Assembly: GCF_019457475.1 (NCBI RefSeq)
Contig: NZ_CP080413.1
Span: 3,162,001 to 3,226,000, forward strand
Direction: 5' to 3'
DNA: 64,000 nt
DNA from: Shewanella acanthi
GTDB lineage: Bacteria; Pseudomonadota; Gammaproteobacteria; Enterobacterales; Shewanellaceae
A program made the position numbers and the translations under genes. Below the pieces are notes generated by a model. It did not search any database. It had not been told where the DNA came from and saw nothing but the letters and a program-made list of their open reading frames with translations. This document shows positions 10,555 to 18,825 of this stretch, in pieces. Every line of letters starts with the position of its first letter. The stretch's first letter is position 1.

Positions 10555-11004
10555 TTAATGACCATGGCCGTGCCCATGACCTCGACCACCATCGTCTCGG
10601 TCTTTACGGCGGTCATGCTTGTCATAATGTTTATCGTGGTGTTTGTGGTAATGTTTTTCGTGTTTATGGGAGCGGTAACGGGGTGCGTACTCGTCACGAT
10701 ACCAACCATCCTGAACAAAATAGACTGGACGACCACAAGCGCCATAGTTAGCACAATAGCGACGCCATTTTTTCGCATGGCCTGGCGGTACGCGTAGATA
10801 AATAGGCTCATACATAACCGGTGCCTGCTGGATAATCACGGGTTGCTCGTAAATCACAGGTGGACGTGGAAATTTACCGATATTGATTTGACCGTAAAAA
10901 TTTGGGTCGCCGATATCAATCGACACCCCAACATCTGCCGCAACGGCCGAGTATGAAGCTACAGTGAGTAGCAAAGCTGACAGTGTGAGTTTAATGGCTT
11001 TCAT
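10555..11004 (-). CDS. Secreted protein with histidine-rich C-terminal tail
   Basis: A 149-residue protein of unknown function. A signal peptide (cleavage near AVA-AD, residue 22) is followed by a short beta-type region with DPNFYGQINIG and several tyrosine/proline-rich repeats (VIYEQPVII). A middle block with two Cys (RRYCANYGACGRP) could form a disulfide. The last 45 or so residues are made of His, Lys, Asp and Arg, ending in a GHGHGHGH array: more than 15 histidines. The domain resembles small periplasmic proteins widespread in proteobacteria that I cannot name with certainty. The tail suggests metal binding (zinc, nickel or copper). The start at 11004 has AGGAG 7 bases upstream and leaves out a non-conserved leader. 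Confidence 0.8.
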   Translation of the reverse strand: MKAIKLTLSALLLTVASYSAVAADVGVSIDIGDPNFYGQINIGKFPRPPVIYEQPVIIQQAPVMYEPIYLRVPPGHAKKWRRYCANYGACGRPVYFVQDGWYRDEYAPRYRSHKHEKHYHKHHDKHYDKHDRRKDRDDGGRGHGHGHGH

Positions 11005-11284
11005 GACAGTTCTCCTGTTAATTGGCGCCAGTATGCGAGCGGAAAACTGAACAGAAGATGAATCATCACCGAGCACAGTAAAATGTATGTGATCGACACT
11101 CAGATTTATATTTACGCTTTAATACGACCAGTCATATATCAAGCCTGATTTCCGCCATCGATGACGTACTCACAATGGAATTTTCGACCCTAGATTCAGA
11201 TCCCAATAGTTAAGCTTGAACCATTCCTTCCAGCTAAATTTAGGATAGAATCGGCCAACACTTATTATTTTCAGAGCGTATGCA

Positions 11285-11602
11285 ATGACCGAAACCAGCA
11301 ACACCACTATTTTTGAACTTGCCGATCAATTTATTGCACTAGCAAACCAGCTTAGCCAGCAGGAAGAAGATGTGGGCAAAGTCGGAACGGCGCTACGTTT
11401 CGCAGCTGCACGTTTTAATGCCTTTGAAGCCGCAATTAAATCGGTAGACTTGGTGGCAGAAAAACAAGAAGCCCTAAATTGGTTTAGTGCAGAGTACCGT
11501 GAAATGCTTAATGAGAATTTGGACGATCATATCGCAAACCCACCCGCGATCGCTGAAGACTCAGCTCATGTTGACGAGTCGGTGCAAATTTTTAAGGTTT
11601 AA
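11285..11602 (+). CDS. DUF3144-like hypothetical protein
   Basis: A 105-residue acidic, helical, cytoplasmic protein. The core FELADQFIALANQLSQQ followed by ALRFAAARFNAFEA matches what I know as the DUF3144 family; no function has been assigned to it as far as I know. There is no signal peptide or membrane segment. The start at 11285 agrees with the family start; the upstream sequence has only a weak ribosome-binding site. It is monocistronic and ends in a strong terminator shared with the convergent LysE-family gene. Confidence 0.8.
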   Translation: MTETSNTTIFELADQFIALANQLSQQEEDVGKVGTALRFAAARFNAFEAAIKSVDLVAEKQEALNWFSAEYREMLNENLDDHIANPPAIAEDSAHVDESVQIFKV

Positions 11603-11620
11603 TGCGAGCGACTTTTCCAA

Positions 11621-11654
11621 TAAAAAACGCCATCCATCGATGGCGTTTTTTATT
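11621..11654. terminator. Bidirectional rho-independent terminator
   Basis: Arms AAAAAACGCCATC and GATGGCGTTTTTT enclose a short CATC-type loop, with A- and T-runs on the two sides. It lies between the convergent DUF3144-like and LysE-family genes. Confidence 0.9.
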
Positions 11655-11667
11655 TAAGCGCTGTTTA

Positions 11668-12282
11668 TTAAAGGCTATAGACCACCCTAAGCGCCAATAG
11701 GATTAACACTACACCAGAGAGTTTATCAATTAGACCGGCTTTTTCCCTCAACTTGGGCAATACGCTCGAATGAGAAAGAATAAGCGCAATTAAGGTATAC
11801 CAAAGACCATCGACCACTAATGGCGTTATCACGATAATCACCTGTCCTGTCAGCGTCTGTGCCGCCATCACAAATTGACTAAATAACGCCAAGAAAAATA
11901 GCATAATTTTGGGATTAAAAAGCGATATAGCAATGCCATCACGAGCCGCTGTAAGCGCATCGGTAGGTTCACCTGCAGCAAGTTTGGTCTGCATCCCACC
12001 GTTTGAACGCAGCGCTTGAATACCCATCCAAGCAAGATATAGGGCGCCGATAATCGCAATGCCATTAAACACTAGCGGCGCTTTTTTTAGCACTAATGCT
12101 AAACCCAATAGCGTAACTAACGCATAAATACCAATACCAATAGAGTGCGCCCAGGCGCACACAATTCCCTTAGCACGACCGCCACCCAATGTATGACGCA
12201 CAACCATAGCCAAGCTCGGTCCAGGTGACATAGCACCCAGACAACAAATAGCCAGTAACCCTAACCAAGTACTAAAACTCAT
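11668..12282 (-). CDS. LysE/RhtB-family amino-acid exporter
   Basis: A 204-residue inner-membrane protein with about six hydrophobic helices. The N-terminal motif AMSPGPSLAMVVRHTLGGGRAKG is the LysE/RhtB hallmark and GxALYLAWMGIQALRS the second conserved block. Family members export amino acids such as homoserine, threonine, leucine or lysine, or related metabolites; the substrate cannot be read from this sequence. There is an AAGG site 8 bases before the ATG. It is probably transcribed on its own, since a hairpin lies between it and the S10 peptidase gene upstream on the same strand. Confidence 0.88.
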   Translation of the reverse strand: MSFSTWLGLLAICCLGAMSPGPSLAMVVRHTLGGGRAKGIVCAWAHSIGIGIYALVTLLGLALVLKKAPLVFNGIAIIGALYLAWMGIQALRSNGGMQTKLAAGEPTDALTAARDGIAISLFNPKIMLFFLALFSQFVMAAQTLTGQVIIVITPLVVDGLWYTLIALILSHSSVLPKLREKAGLIDKLSGVVLILLALRVVYSL

Positions 12283-12303
12283 GCCTAATGCCTTGAAGAA
12301 TTA

Positions 12304-12324
12304 AAAGGCCCTACAAGGGCCTTA
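12304..12324 (-). terminator. Probable terminator of the S10 peptidase gene
   Basis: A perfect 8-base stem AAGGCCCT/AGGGCCTT with a 3-base loop; on the minus strand it is followed by TTTTAATT. It lies 55 bases downstream of the peptidase stop and just before the LysE-family start. A second small palindrome (GAGGAGTAACTCCTC, 12356-12370) lies between it and the peptidase stop. Confidence 0.65.
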
Positions 12325-12378
12325 ACAATGGTGGAATTCTATCACTCACAATCCAGAGGAGTAACTCCTCTTAGGCGC

Positions 12379-13920
12379 TTATTTAGGATGATAAAAATCG
12401 CGAATATCCTTAGCAAGCTGCGCCAGAGATTGTGGCTCAACATACATCATGTGCCCCGCTTTATAATAATGCATAGTCACTCGGCTATTATCTATGCCAT
12501 TATCGGCAAAGGTATTTTCGGTGGCAAAAAACGGCGTTGCAAAATCAAAGTAACCATTGCCCACAAAGATACGTAAATCTTTATTCTCGCGCTGTGCTTG
12601 GCCAAGATAAGGTGCCACGTTTACATAGTGCATTTGTTTGCCGCTTACGCTCCAATTCCAGCCCCGGTTGACATCGGTGGATAATACATTGAAGGGGCGA
12701 GACAATTTAACCCCTAAATCCTCGTAAAGATATTGGTGCATCGCAGCAGTATAGGCACCATCGATACCATAGCCAGAGGGATCATTATCGGTTGAGTCAC
12801 CACCACTATCGTAATCTTTGCCTGTGTAACGACTGTCTAATCGCCCGACCGTTAAATCTTGATCACGAAGTAGTTCCTTCGTATAACGGCTGGCACTCAC
12901 TCGCAGATTGACCCTATCAAGATAGTGCTCGCTCAGCCCCGTGAAACGGGCTAATTCCGTTCTCACTGTTTGATATTCTGCTTCAGCTAATCGACTACCC
13001 TGCAATAGCGCGAGCGCATAGTCTTTAATTGCAAATTGTCGCGCTTGTTCAACAAATTGTTCTAACCCTAACGCCCTATCGGCATCACTGACTCTATTAT
13101 GGTAAAAAGCTGTCGCCGCCATTGTGGGTAAAAAGCCGATATAGGGCTGATGATTACCCGGTTGATAACGGGCATGACTGAAATCCAAAATAGATGAAAT
13201 CAGCATAACACCGTTGACGGAAATATCAGTCCAGCCACCTTGCAACTCATCCACTAAGGCCGCAGCACGTGTCGTGCCGTAACTCTCCCCAGCAAGGTAT
13301 TTAGGTGAATTCCAGCGCTTATGTTCAATCAGCCAACGGCGGATGAATTCGGCTATCGACTGCGCATCCTCATTAACGCCCCAATAATCAGCTGCCTTTT
13401 TCTCACCCAGTGCGCGACTAAAACCTGTGCCAACGGGGTCGATAAATACTAGGTCCGATTCATCTAACATCGAAAACTCATTGGCTTCCATCCGATAAGG
13501 TGCTGCGCCATCATCTTGACCATCACCAGGGACAACAACCCGTTTTGGACCAAAGAGCCCCATGTGTAACCATAATGAAGCTGAACCTGGCCCGCCATTA
13601 AAAATAAAAGTCACAGGGCGTTTAGTGGCGTCTTTAATATCGTCACGCAGATAGGTGATGGAAAAAATACTCGCCTGTTGCTCGCCCTTGTCATCCTCAA
13701 GCAGAGTCTCACCTGCGATTGCTTGGTAACTGATTTTTTGATTTCGGATTGAAAAGCGATGGCTGGTTTTCACCACTTCCGGCACAATTTTTTCTACTCT
13801 TACCTCGGGCTTTTTGCTGGGCTCTGCCTGCGATGCCATGGTAATGAGCAATAATAGGGGCAAAAAGATTGCACTTAATCGGGTCAAAAAGTGAGGCTTA
13901 ATTAATCTGTTGCTTGCCAT
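12379..13920 (-). CDS. Secreted serine carboxypeptidase-like peptidase, family S10
   Basis: A 513-residue exported serine peptidase homologous to carboxypeptidase Y. A signal peptide spans about residues 10-32. The oxyanion-hole block NGGPGSASLWLHMG lies near residue 108, the nucleophile motif GESYGT near residues 209-214, the acidic member near GNGYFDFATP (about 450), and the catalytic His in KAGHMMY near residue 485. All parts of the triad are present, so it should be active on peptides in the periplasm or outside the cell. Bacterial S10 enzymes of this type are common in Shewanella and Xanthomonas. There is an AAGGA site 6 bases before the ATG; it forms a single-gene unit. Confidence 0.92.
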   Translation of the reverse strand: MASNRLIKPHFLTRLSAIFLPLLLLITMASQAEPSKKPEVRVEKIVPEVVKTSHRFSIRNQKISYQAIAGETLLEDDKGEQQASIFSITYLRDDIKDATKRPVTFIFNGGPGSASLWLHMGLFGPKRVVVPGDGQDDGAAPYRMEANEFSMLDESDLVFIDPVGTGFSRALGEKKAADYWGVNEDAQSIAEFIRRWLIEHKRWNSPKYLAGESYGTTRAAALVDELQGGWTDISVNGVMLISSILDFSHARYQPGNHQPYIGFLPTMAATAFYHNRVSDADRALGLEQFVEQARQFAIKDYALALLQGSRLAEAEYQTVRTELARFTGLSEHYLDRVNLRVSASRYTKELLRDQDLTVGRLDSRYTGKDYDSGGDSTDNDPSGYGIDGAYTAAMHQYLYEDLGVKLSRPFNVLSTDVNRGWNWSVSGKQMHYVNVAPYLGQAQRENKDLRIFVGNGYFDFATPFFATENTFADNGIDNSRVTMHYYKAGHMMYVEPQSLAQLAKDIRDFYHPK

Positions 13921-14077
13921 AAAAGTCCTTTGTTTATTTGTATTTATTTTGTGGCAAGCTTACAAATTCTCTGCGATGGGTGCAAAAGTGCAATTGCAAC
14001 TGAATGCGTCAAATATTGTCCTTAAAACTCTTATTCGAACTGTGTTATTGAATGTTATCGCAGGGATATTCGCCAAG

Positions 14078-14104
14078 AAAAAGGGCTGCATTGCAGCCCT
14101 TTTG
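14078..14104. terminator. Orphan hairpin, terminator-like on both strands
   Basis: Stem AAAAGGGCTGCA/TGCAGCCCTTTT with virtually no loop, having A's before and T's after it, so it could end RNA from either side. No annotated gene ends here: the nearest gene on the minus strand starts at 13920 and fadD starts at 14812. It therefore either terminates a small unannotated RNA or insulates the divergent promoters. Confidence 0.6.
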
Positions 14105-14543
14105 GATACTTCAAATAGGTAAAGGCAAATTTCTGGAAAGGTGGGCAGAAATTGCTTTATTTGTTCAACAGCTGTCAAACCCATTAGACCAAGAAAAGAT
14201 CTAAAGTAAGCATTACTTAAATATTTTGATTCTGATTACGAACGCCCTCAACTGTGGCTGTTATTTTCTCGCACCAAAACAAAACATTTACAAAACATTT
14301 TTATAACAAATAGAGTAAATGATCCAGCAATTAATGCCTATGATTAGGGTTATTCATGTTCCTGCTGAAATGATATCCGTTGAGGCCAAGAGCGGATCAA
14401 TGACATTCAAACCAAAATGAAAAGAAACTCAATCGTTCAAAAAACAAGCATGATTTATAAGTCGCAATTGAAGGCGAACAAAAAACGACCAAAAGAAAGG
14501 GGGTTCAGCATTTGCTGATACACTAGGTTGCGAAGCGATAAAA

Positions 14544-14559
14544 TGTGACCTATATCAAA
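14544..14559. promoter_or_regulatory. Possible CRP-type site upstream of fadD
   Basis: The sequence TGTGACCTATATCAAA has one perfect TGTGA half-site, a 6-base spacer and a TCAAA half-site where TCACA is expected. It is 250 bases from fadD, which is far for direct activation. Weak evidence from pattern alone. Confidence 0.3.
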
Positions 14560-14750
14560 ATATTACTTAGGATTATTCAAATCTAACTGCTGATTTTTAA
14601 TCTAAAAATTTCTTCGCATCTTTATCTCATCGGACGTGTTCCACCTTTAACATTTAGAGTAAAAATTCTATTTTTACAAGTAGATAATCTACACAACAAC
14701 CACAATAAATTAACGATAAACATTGACCTGCTAGGTCTGTCCCTCTAATC

Positions 14751-14764
14751 TAAACACCCGTTTG
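14751..14764. promoter_or_regulatory. PsrA-like operator upstream of fadD
   Basis: TAAAC-ACCC-GTTTG is an inverted repeat that agrees with the half-sites known for PsrA, the TetR-family fatty-acid regulator of Pseudomonas and Shewanella (AAAC and GTTT half-sites with a short spacer). It lies 48 bases before the fadD start, a position suitable for repression relieved by long-chain fatty acids. The match is visible; the regulator is inferred. Confidence 0.55.
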
Positions 14765-14811
14765 ATTTTAAAATAATAACAACGAATAAACCTATTTTGA
14801 GGTAATTAGGC

Positions 14812-16416
14812 ATGGCATACGATCAATATCCTCAACTCGATCTTGGCAAATACTCTTCTCTTATTGACTTAATCGAACAAACCAGCCAACGCTTCGGTGA
14901 CAAAGATGCATATGTTTGTTTGGGGAAAACAAGCAGCTTTAATGAAATAGAACGCGACTCACGCTATTTTGCCGCCTATTTGCAAAACAACACCACGTTG
15001 CAACCAGGCGATCGCATTGCGATTCAATTACCCAATATTACCCAGTTTGTGATCGCAGCGTATGGTGCACTCAGAGCAGGTCTTATCTTAGTTAACACAA
15101 ACCCTCTGTATACTGAACGTGAGCTAATTCATCAATTTAATGATTCTGGTGCTAAGGCACTGGTTGTATTATCAGATCTGTTACCTACTCTAGCCAAGGT
15201 TGTCGCTAATACGCCGCTGGAATTGGTCATTTCTACCCATCCATTAGATCTCATCGATCCACAGGTACAGCCTAAAACCGGCCTTAAAAATGTCGAGTTC
15301 TGTGACGTACTTAAAAAAGGGGCTGAACTACCTTTTACCCGCTTCACACCCAATCAAGGTGATTTAGCCGCACTACAATATACTGGTGGCACTACGGGTT
15401 TATCTAAGGGTGCCATGCTGTCCCATACCAACATGCTAGCTAACGCCGCTCAGGTTAAATCCCGTATTGGTAGCACCATAGTTGAAGGTGAAGAGATATT
15501 TGTTGCTCCACTGCCCATCTACCACATTTATGCCTTTATGGTGAATTTAGTGCTGTACTTCGAGTGCGGTGCTTGCTCAGTGTTGATCCCTAACCCACGT
15601 GATATCAATGGGTTAATCAAAACTATGTCACAGTTTAAGTTCACAGGATTTGCAGGACTAAATACGCTGTTCGTCGGACTCTGCCACCAACCCGAGTTTA
15701 AAGCGTTGGATTTCAGCCACCTTAAAATCACTATCTCAGGTGGGACAGCACTGACAGCCGCCGCCGCTAATATTTGGCAACAAACGACAGGCGTGATGAT
15801 CAGTGAAGGTTACGGATTATCTGAAACCTCACCGGTGATTTCGCTCAACGCTCCTGGGCATCAAAGACTGGGAACCATTGGTAAGCCAGTACTCAGCACT
15901 GAGGTGAAACTGCTGGATGAGAACGGTGAAGAAGTTGCTCTAGGTGAAGCTGGCGAACTCGCCGCCCGTGGACCACAAGTCATGCTAGGTTACTGGAATA
16001 ATCCCCAAGAAACGGCCAATGTGATGACTGCCGATGGCTTCTTCAAGACAGGCGATATCGCAGTGCAAATTGAAGATGGCTTTCACCAAATCGTTGATCG
16101 TAAAAAAGATATGATCATCGTATCCGGTTTTAACGTGTATCCAAACGAAGTGGAAAACGTGTTAGCTAGCCACCCGAATATTATCGAGTGTGCAGTGATT
16201 GGCGTGAAAGATGAGCATTCTGGTGAAGCGGTGAAAGCCTTTATCGTATTAAAAGACGACAGCGTTGATCCAACCGAAATGAAGAGTGCCATTCTAAGCT
16301 ATTGCCGTGAACAGCTAACAGCCTATAAATTGCCTAAAGCTATCGAGTTTATGAAACAACTTCCGAAGAGCACAGTCGGTAAGATCCTGCGCCGCGAGCT
16401 GAAAACTCAGGCCTAA
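14812..16416 (+). CDS. fadD: Long-chain fatty-acid-CoA ligase
   Basis: Activates long-chain fatty acids to acyl-CoA with ATP (via acyl-AMP), feeding beta-oxidation and lipid recycling. The 534-residue protein has the adenylate-forming motifs: YTGGTTGLSKGAMLSH near residues 189-204, GYGLSETSP near 339-347, the YWNNPQET block near 398 with TGDI near 417, and DRKKDMIIVSGFNVYP near residues 429-444. A C-terminal Lys is in KSTVGKILRREL. It has no membrane anchor. The start has a TGAGGT-type site 9 bases upstream. The PsrA-like box in front and the strong terminator behind indicate a single, fatty-acid-responsive gene. Shewanella often carries a second fadD elsewhere. Confidence 0.93.
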   Translation: MAYDQYPQLDLGKYSSLIDLIEQTSQRFGDKDAYVCLGKTSSFNEIERDSRYFAAYLQNNTTLQPGDRIAIQLPNITQFVIAAYGALRAGLILVNTNPLYTERELIHQFNDSGAKALVVLSDLLPTLAKVVANTPLELVISTHPLDLIDPQVQPKTGLKNVEFCDVLKKGAELPFTRFTPNQGDLAALQYTGGTTGLSKGAMLSHTNMLANAAQVKSRIGSTIVEGEEIFVAPLPIYHIYAFMVNLVLYFECGACSVLIPNPRDINGLIKTMSQFKFTGFAGLNTLFVGLCHQPEFKALDFSHLKITISGGTALTAAAANIWQQTTGVMISEGYGLSETSPVISLNAPGHQRLGTIGKPVLSTEVKLLDENGEEVALGEAGELAARGPQVMLGYWNNPQETANVMTADGFFKTGDIAVQIEDGFHQIVDRKKDMIIVSGFNVYPNEVENVLASHPNIIECAVIGVKDEHSGEAVKAFIVLKDDSVDPTEMKSAILSYCREQLTAYKLPKAIEFMKQLPKSTVGKILRRELKTQA

Positions 16417-16441
16417 TCAGCTCAAGGCAGTGTATGAATAA

Positions 16442-16476
16442 GAAACCCCAGTGCTTCAAGTACTGGGGTTTTATTT
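16442..16476. terminator. Bidirectional rho-independent terminator
   Basis: Stem AACCCCAGTACTT-type arms (AACCCCAGTGCTT / AGTACTGGGGTT) with a T-run (TTTTATTTT) after it on the plus strand. It separates convergent fadD and the ABC exporter gene. Confidence 0.85.
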
Positions 16477-16484
16477 TAGGATTA

Positions 16485-18314
16485 TCACACTGGCGCATCT
16501 TCAGTAAGCAGCTGAAGGCTTGCAAACTCGCGGTATAACTCACTCGTTTGCATCAACATCTGATGCTTGCCACTCGCGACGATTTCGCCCTTATCAAAGA
16601 CAAAGATTCGGTCGGCATTGATCACTGTCGCTAAACGATGGGCGATAATCAGGGTCGTTTTACCAGCCATCAACACATCCAGCGCCTGCTTAACCTTTTG
16701 CTCACTGACCGCATCCAACGCACTCGTCGCCTCATCGAGTAACAAAATAGGCCTATCGGCCAAGATGGCCCTGGCAATCGCAATACGCTGCTTTTGACCG
16801 CCCGATAAACGTACTCCACGCTCCCCAAGGTAAGTTTGATACCCTTCGCTAAACTCACTAATAAATTCATGGGCACGGGCGGCAATACAGGCATCAATCA
16901 CCTCTTGCTCGGTCGCATCCACTCGCCCATAACGCACATTCTCAAGCACGCTGGTTGCAAAGATAACCGAGTCTTGGGGCACCAATGCAAATTGTGCCCG
17001 TAAATCCGTCGGTGAAAGCATTGCGATATCCACGCCATCGAGGGTAATTTTCCCCTCTGATGGTACATAAAACCGCTGCAGTAATTGGAACAAAGTACTC
17101 TTACCTGCCCCACTAGGCCCCACAAGGGCCACACGCTCACCTTGCTTGATCGCCAGATCGATTTGTTTAAGTACTAGGCCCGATTGCTCAGGGTAATGGA
17201 AACTCAATTTAGCGATTTGAAGTTCACCCTTTACCGGCATAGGTAAAGGGTGTGGCTCTATGGGGGCGGGAATATCTACCTCGGTTTCAGCCAACTCAAT
17301 CAGGCGCTCCGCCGCCCCCGATGCGCGCTGAATTTCCCCCACGACCTCACTGATAGTGGCAACGGCACCTGCAACCATCACCGCGTAAAACATAAAGGCC
17401 GAGAGCTCTCCCCCCGTCATCTTGCCAGCCATCACATCGTGGGCGCCAACCCAAGTCACTAAAGCAATAGCGGCAATACTTAAAAACATTACCGAAGAAA
17501 TGAGTAGCGCCCGATAGCGTATCCGTCCATTGGCAGCGCTCATCACATCCTCAACTCTGTCATTAAACAGGGTGCGATCCTTATCCTCATGACCATAGGC
17601 TTGCACCGTATGAATTTCATGTAAGGTTTCATCGACGTAGGCGCCAAGATCGGCAACTCTATCCTGGCTGTCTCGCGCCAATGCCCGCACTTTGCGACCA
17701 AAAAAGCCAACGGGACCTAGCACTAATGGCACCGCGAGTAATACTAACAGCGTCATCTTTACACTCGTTAGCGCCATCATTCCAAGGCCACCAATCACGG
17801 TGACACTCGAACGCAGCGCCATTGACAAACTCGACCCTACCACGGTTTGCAGCAGAGTGGAGTCGGCGGTAAAACGGGAGATCACTTCACCGGTTCTGAT
17901 CTTGGCATAAAAAGCTGGAGACAATTTAAGCAGTTGATTGTAAACAGTAAGACGAATATCAGCGCTCACCCGTTCCCCAAGCCAGCTCATTAAATAGAAA
18001 CGACAAAACACCGCTGTGCCACTCAAGGCGGTAATCCCAAGAACCAGCAGGATAATTTCATTCAGCCTTGCCGCATTATCTTTAATAAAGCCCTCGTCCA
18101 CCATCAAGCGCACTCCCTGCCCCATGGATAACCAAGCGAGGGAGCCAATCATAAGAAACACTAAGGCGGCCATCACTTGCAGACGATAGGGTTTAAGAAA
18201 CTTCCAAATCCAAGGCAATACGGCGCGTTGACGAATATTCATTTTCGCCGACGAATTTACGATATTGTCATCTTCAGATGTAACTAGCGCGGATTTGTTG
18301 CTCGATAAATTCAC
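16485..18314 (-). CDS. ABC exporter, fused transmembrane and ATPase half-transporter
   Basis: A 609-residue half-transporter that should work as a homodimer in the inner membrane. Six hydrophobic segments fill residues about 35-320. The ATPase domain follows: Walker A GPSGAGKST near residue 397, Q-loop, signature LSGGQKQR near 500, Walker B ILLLDEAT near 522 and H-loop AHRLAT near 553. It resembles MsbA and the drug-exporting half-transporters; the substrate is not evident. I choose the GTG at 18314 because GGAAGGA lies 6 bases upstream; an ATG 7 codons earlier would run through that site. A charged Ser/Asn-rich leader of about 25 residues precedes the membrane domain. It is a single-gene unit. 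Confidence 0.9.
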   Translation of the reverse strand: MNLSSNKSALVTSEDDNIVNSSAKMNIRQRAVLPWIWKFLKPYRLQVMAALVFLMIGSLAWLSMGQGVRLMVDEGFIKDNAARLNEIILLVLGITALSGTAVFCRFYLMSWLGERVSADIRLTVYNQLLKLSPAFYAKIRTGEVISRFTADSTLLQTVVGSSLSMALRSSVTVIGGLGMMALTSVKMTLLVLLAVPLVLGPVGFFGRKVRALARDSQDRVADLGAYVDETLHEIHTVQAYGHEDKDRTLFNDRVEDVMSAANGRIRYRALLISSVMFLSIAAIALVTWVGAHDVMAGKMTGGELSAFMFYAVMVAGAVATISEVVGEIQRASGAAERLIELAETEVDIPAPIEPHPLPMPVKGELQIAKLSFHYPEQSGLVLKQIDLAIKQGERVALVGPSGAGKSTLFQLLQRFYVPSEGKITLDGVDIAMLSPTDLRAQFALVPQDSVIFATSVLENVRYGRVDATEQEVIDACIAARAHEFISEFSEGYQTYLGERGVRLSGGQKQRIAIARAILADRPILLLDEATSALDAVSEQKVKQALDVLMAGKTTLIIAHRLATVINADRIFVFDKGEIVASGKHQMLMQTSELYREFASLQLLTEDAPV

Positions 18315-18454
18315 AGTTATTCCTTCCCATAACACAACTGACTAGGACATCTTCGGTGTAAAAACATCAATAACCTAGTTAAATAAATTTGAAGAAAAGT
18401 TTGATGTAAAAGATTTAGGTATAATAGGCGCTTAACCTTCGTAATGGTGCAAAA

Positions 18455-18793
18455 ATGAAACCCACAATTTCAGCAGAAACTCAGCAAGATGCCCTTGCTG
18501 TCGCAAAGTCCATCCAAAAACCGGGGCAGACCAAGGAGCAAACTAAGCTTATCGCCCAAGGGATTGAAAAGGGTATCGCCGAATATAAAAAACAGCAAAA
18601 AGCAAAGGCCCGTGAGCGGGATAAATTTCGCAAGCAACAATTAAAATCTAAGGCCCAAGCCAGCATCGCATTTGAAGATGAGCCAAGTGATGAGTACGAA
18701 AGCGCACTCTCTCAATTTACGACCGCCACTTGGATTTGCCTCACTCTACTGCTAGTTAGCTGGTTAGGTTTCGGCCTATATCTGCTGCGCTAA
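18455..18793 (+). CDS. DUF2956-like small membrane-anchored protein
   Basis: A 112-residue protein with a conserved basic N-terminal part and one C-terminal membrane helix (residues 90-110, WICLTLLLVSWLGFGLYLL). The block KPGQTKEQTKLIAQGIEKGI followed by a Lys/Arg/Gln-rich helix is what I know as DUF2956, limited largely to marine gammaproteobacteria; function unknown. Topology suggests a tail-anchored protein with the charged domain in the cytoplasm. It lies between a divergent ABC exporter and a convergent oxidoreductase. No strong ribosome-binding site is seen, but the start matches the family. Confidence 0.85.
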   Translation: MKPTISAETQQDALAVAKSIQKPGQTKEQTKLIAQGIEKGIAEYKKQQKAKARERDKFRKQQLKSKAQASIAFEDEPSDEYESALSQFTTATWICLTLLLVSWLGFGLYLLR

Positions 18794-18825
18794 TGGCAGC
18801 GTTGACTGCATGTTTTAGTAAGGCG

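Larger units (their letters stand above)
13921..14811. other. 890-base intergenic region between S10 peptidase and fadD
   Basis: AT-rich sequence between two divergent genes with no credible gene. It holds a strong hairpin at 14078-14104, a CRP-like half-matched site at 14544-14559 and a PsrA-like box at 14751-14764. Short frames in it (for example 13910-14122 plus and 13960-14184 minus) lack ribosome-binding sites and run through the hairpin. Confidence 0.6.

Noticed and set aside
10558-10811. Three overlapping frames opposite the His-rich protein
   Set aside because: They are the antisense and shifted frames of a repetitive His codon run; no ribosome-binding site and no family.
13910-14184. 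Short frames around the orphan hairpin
   Set aside because: They run through the hairpin, lack ribosome-binding sites and have low-complexity composition.
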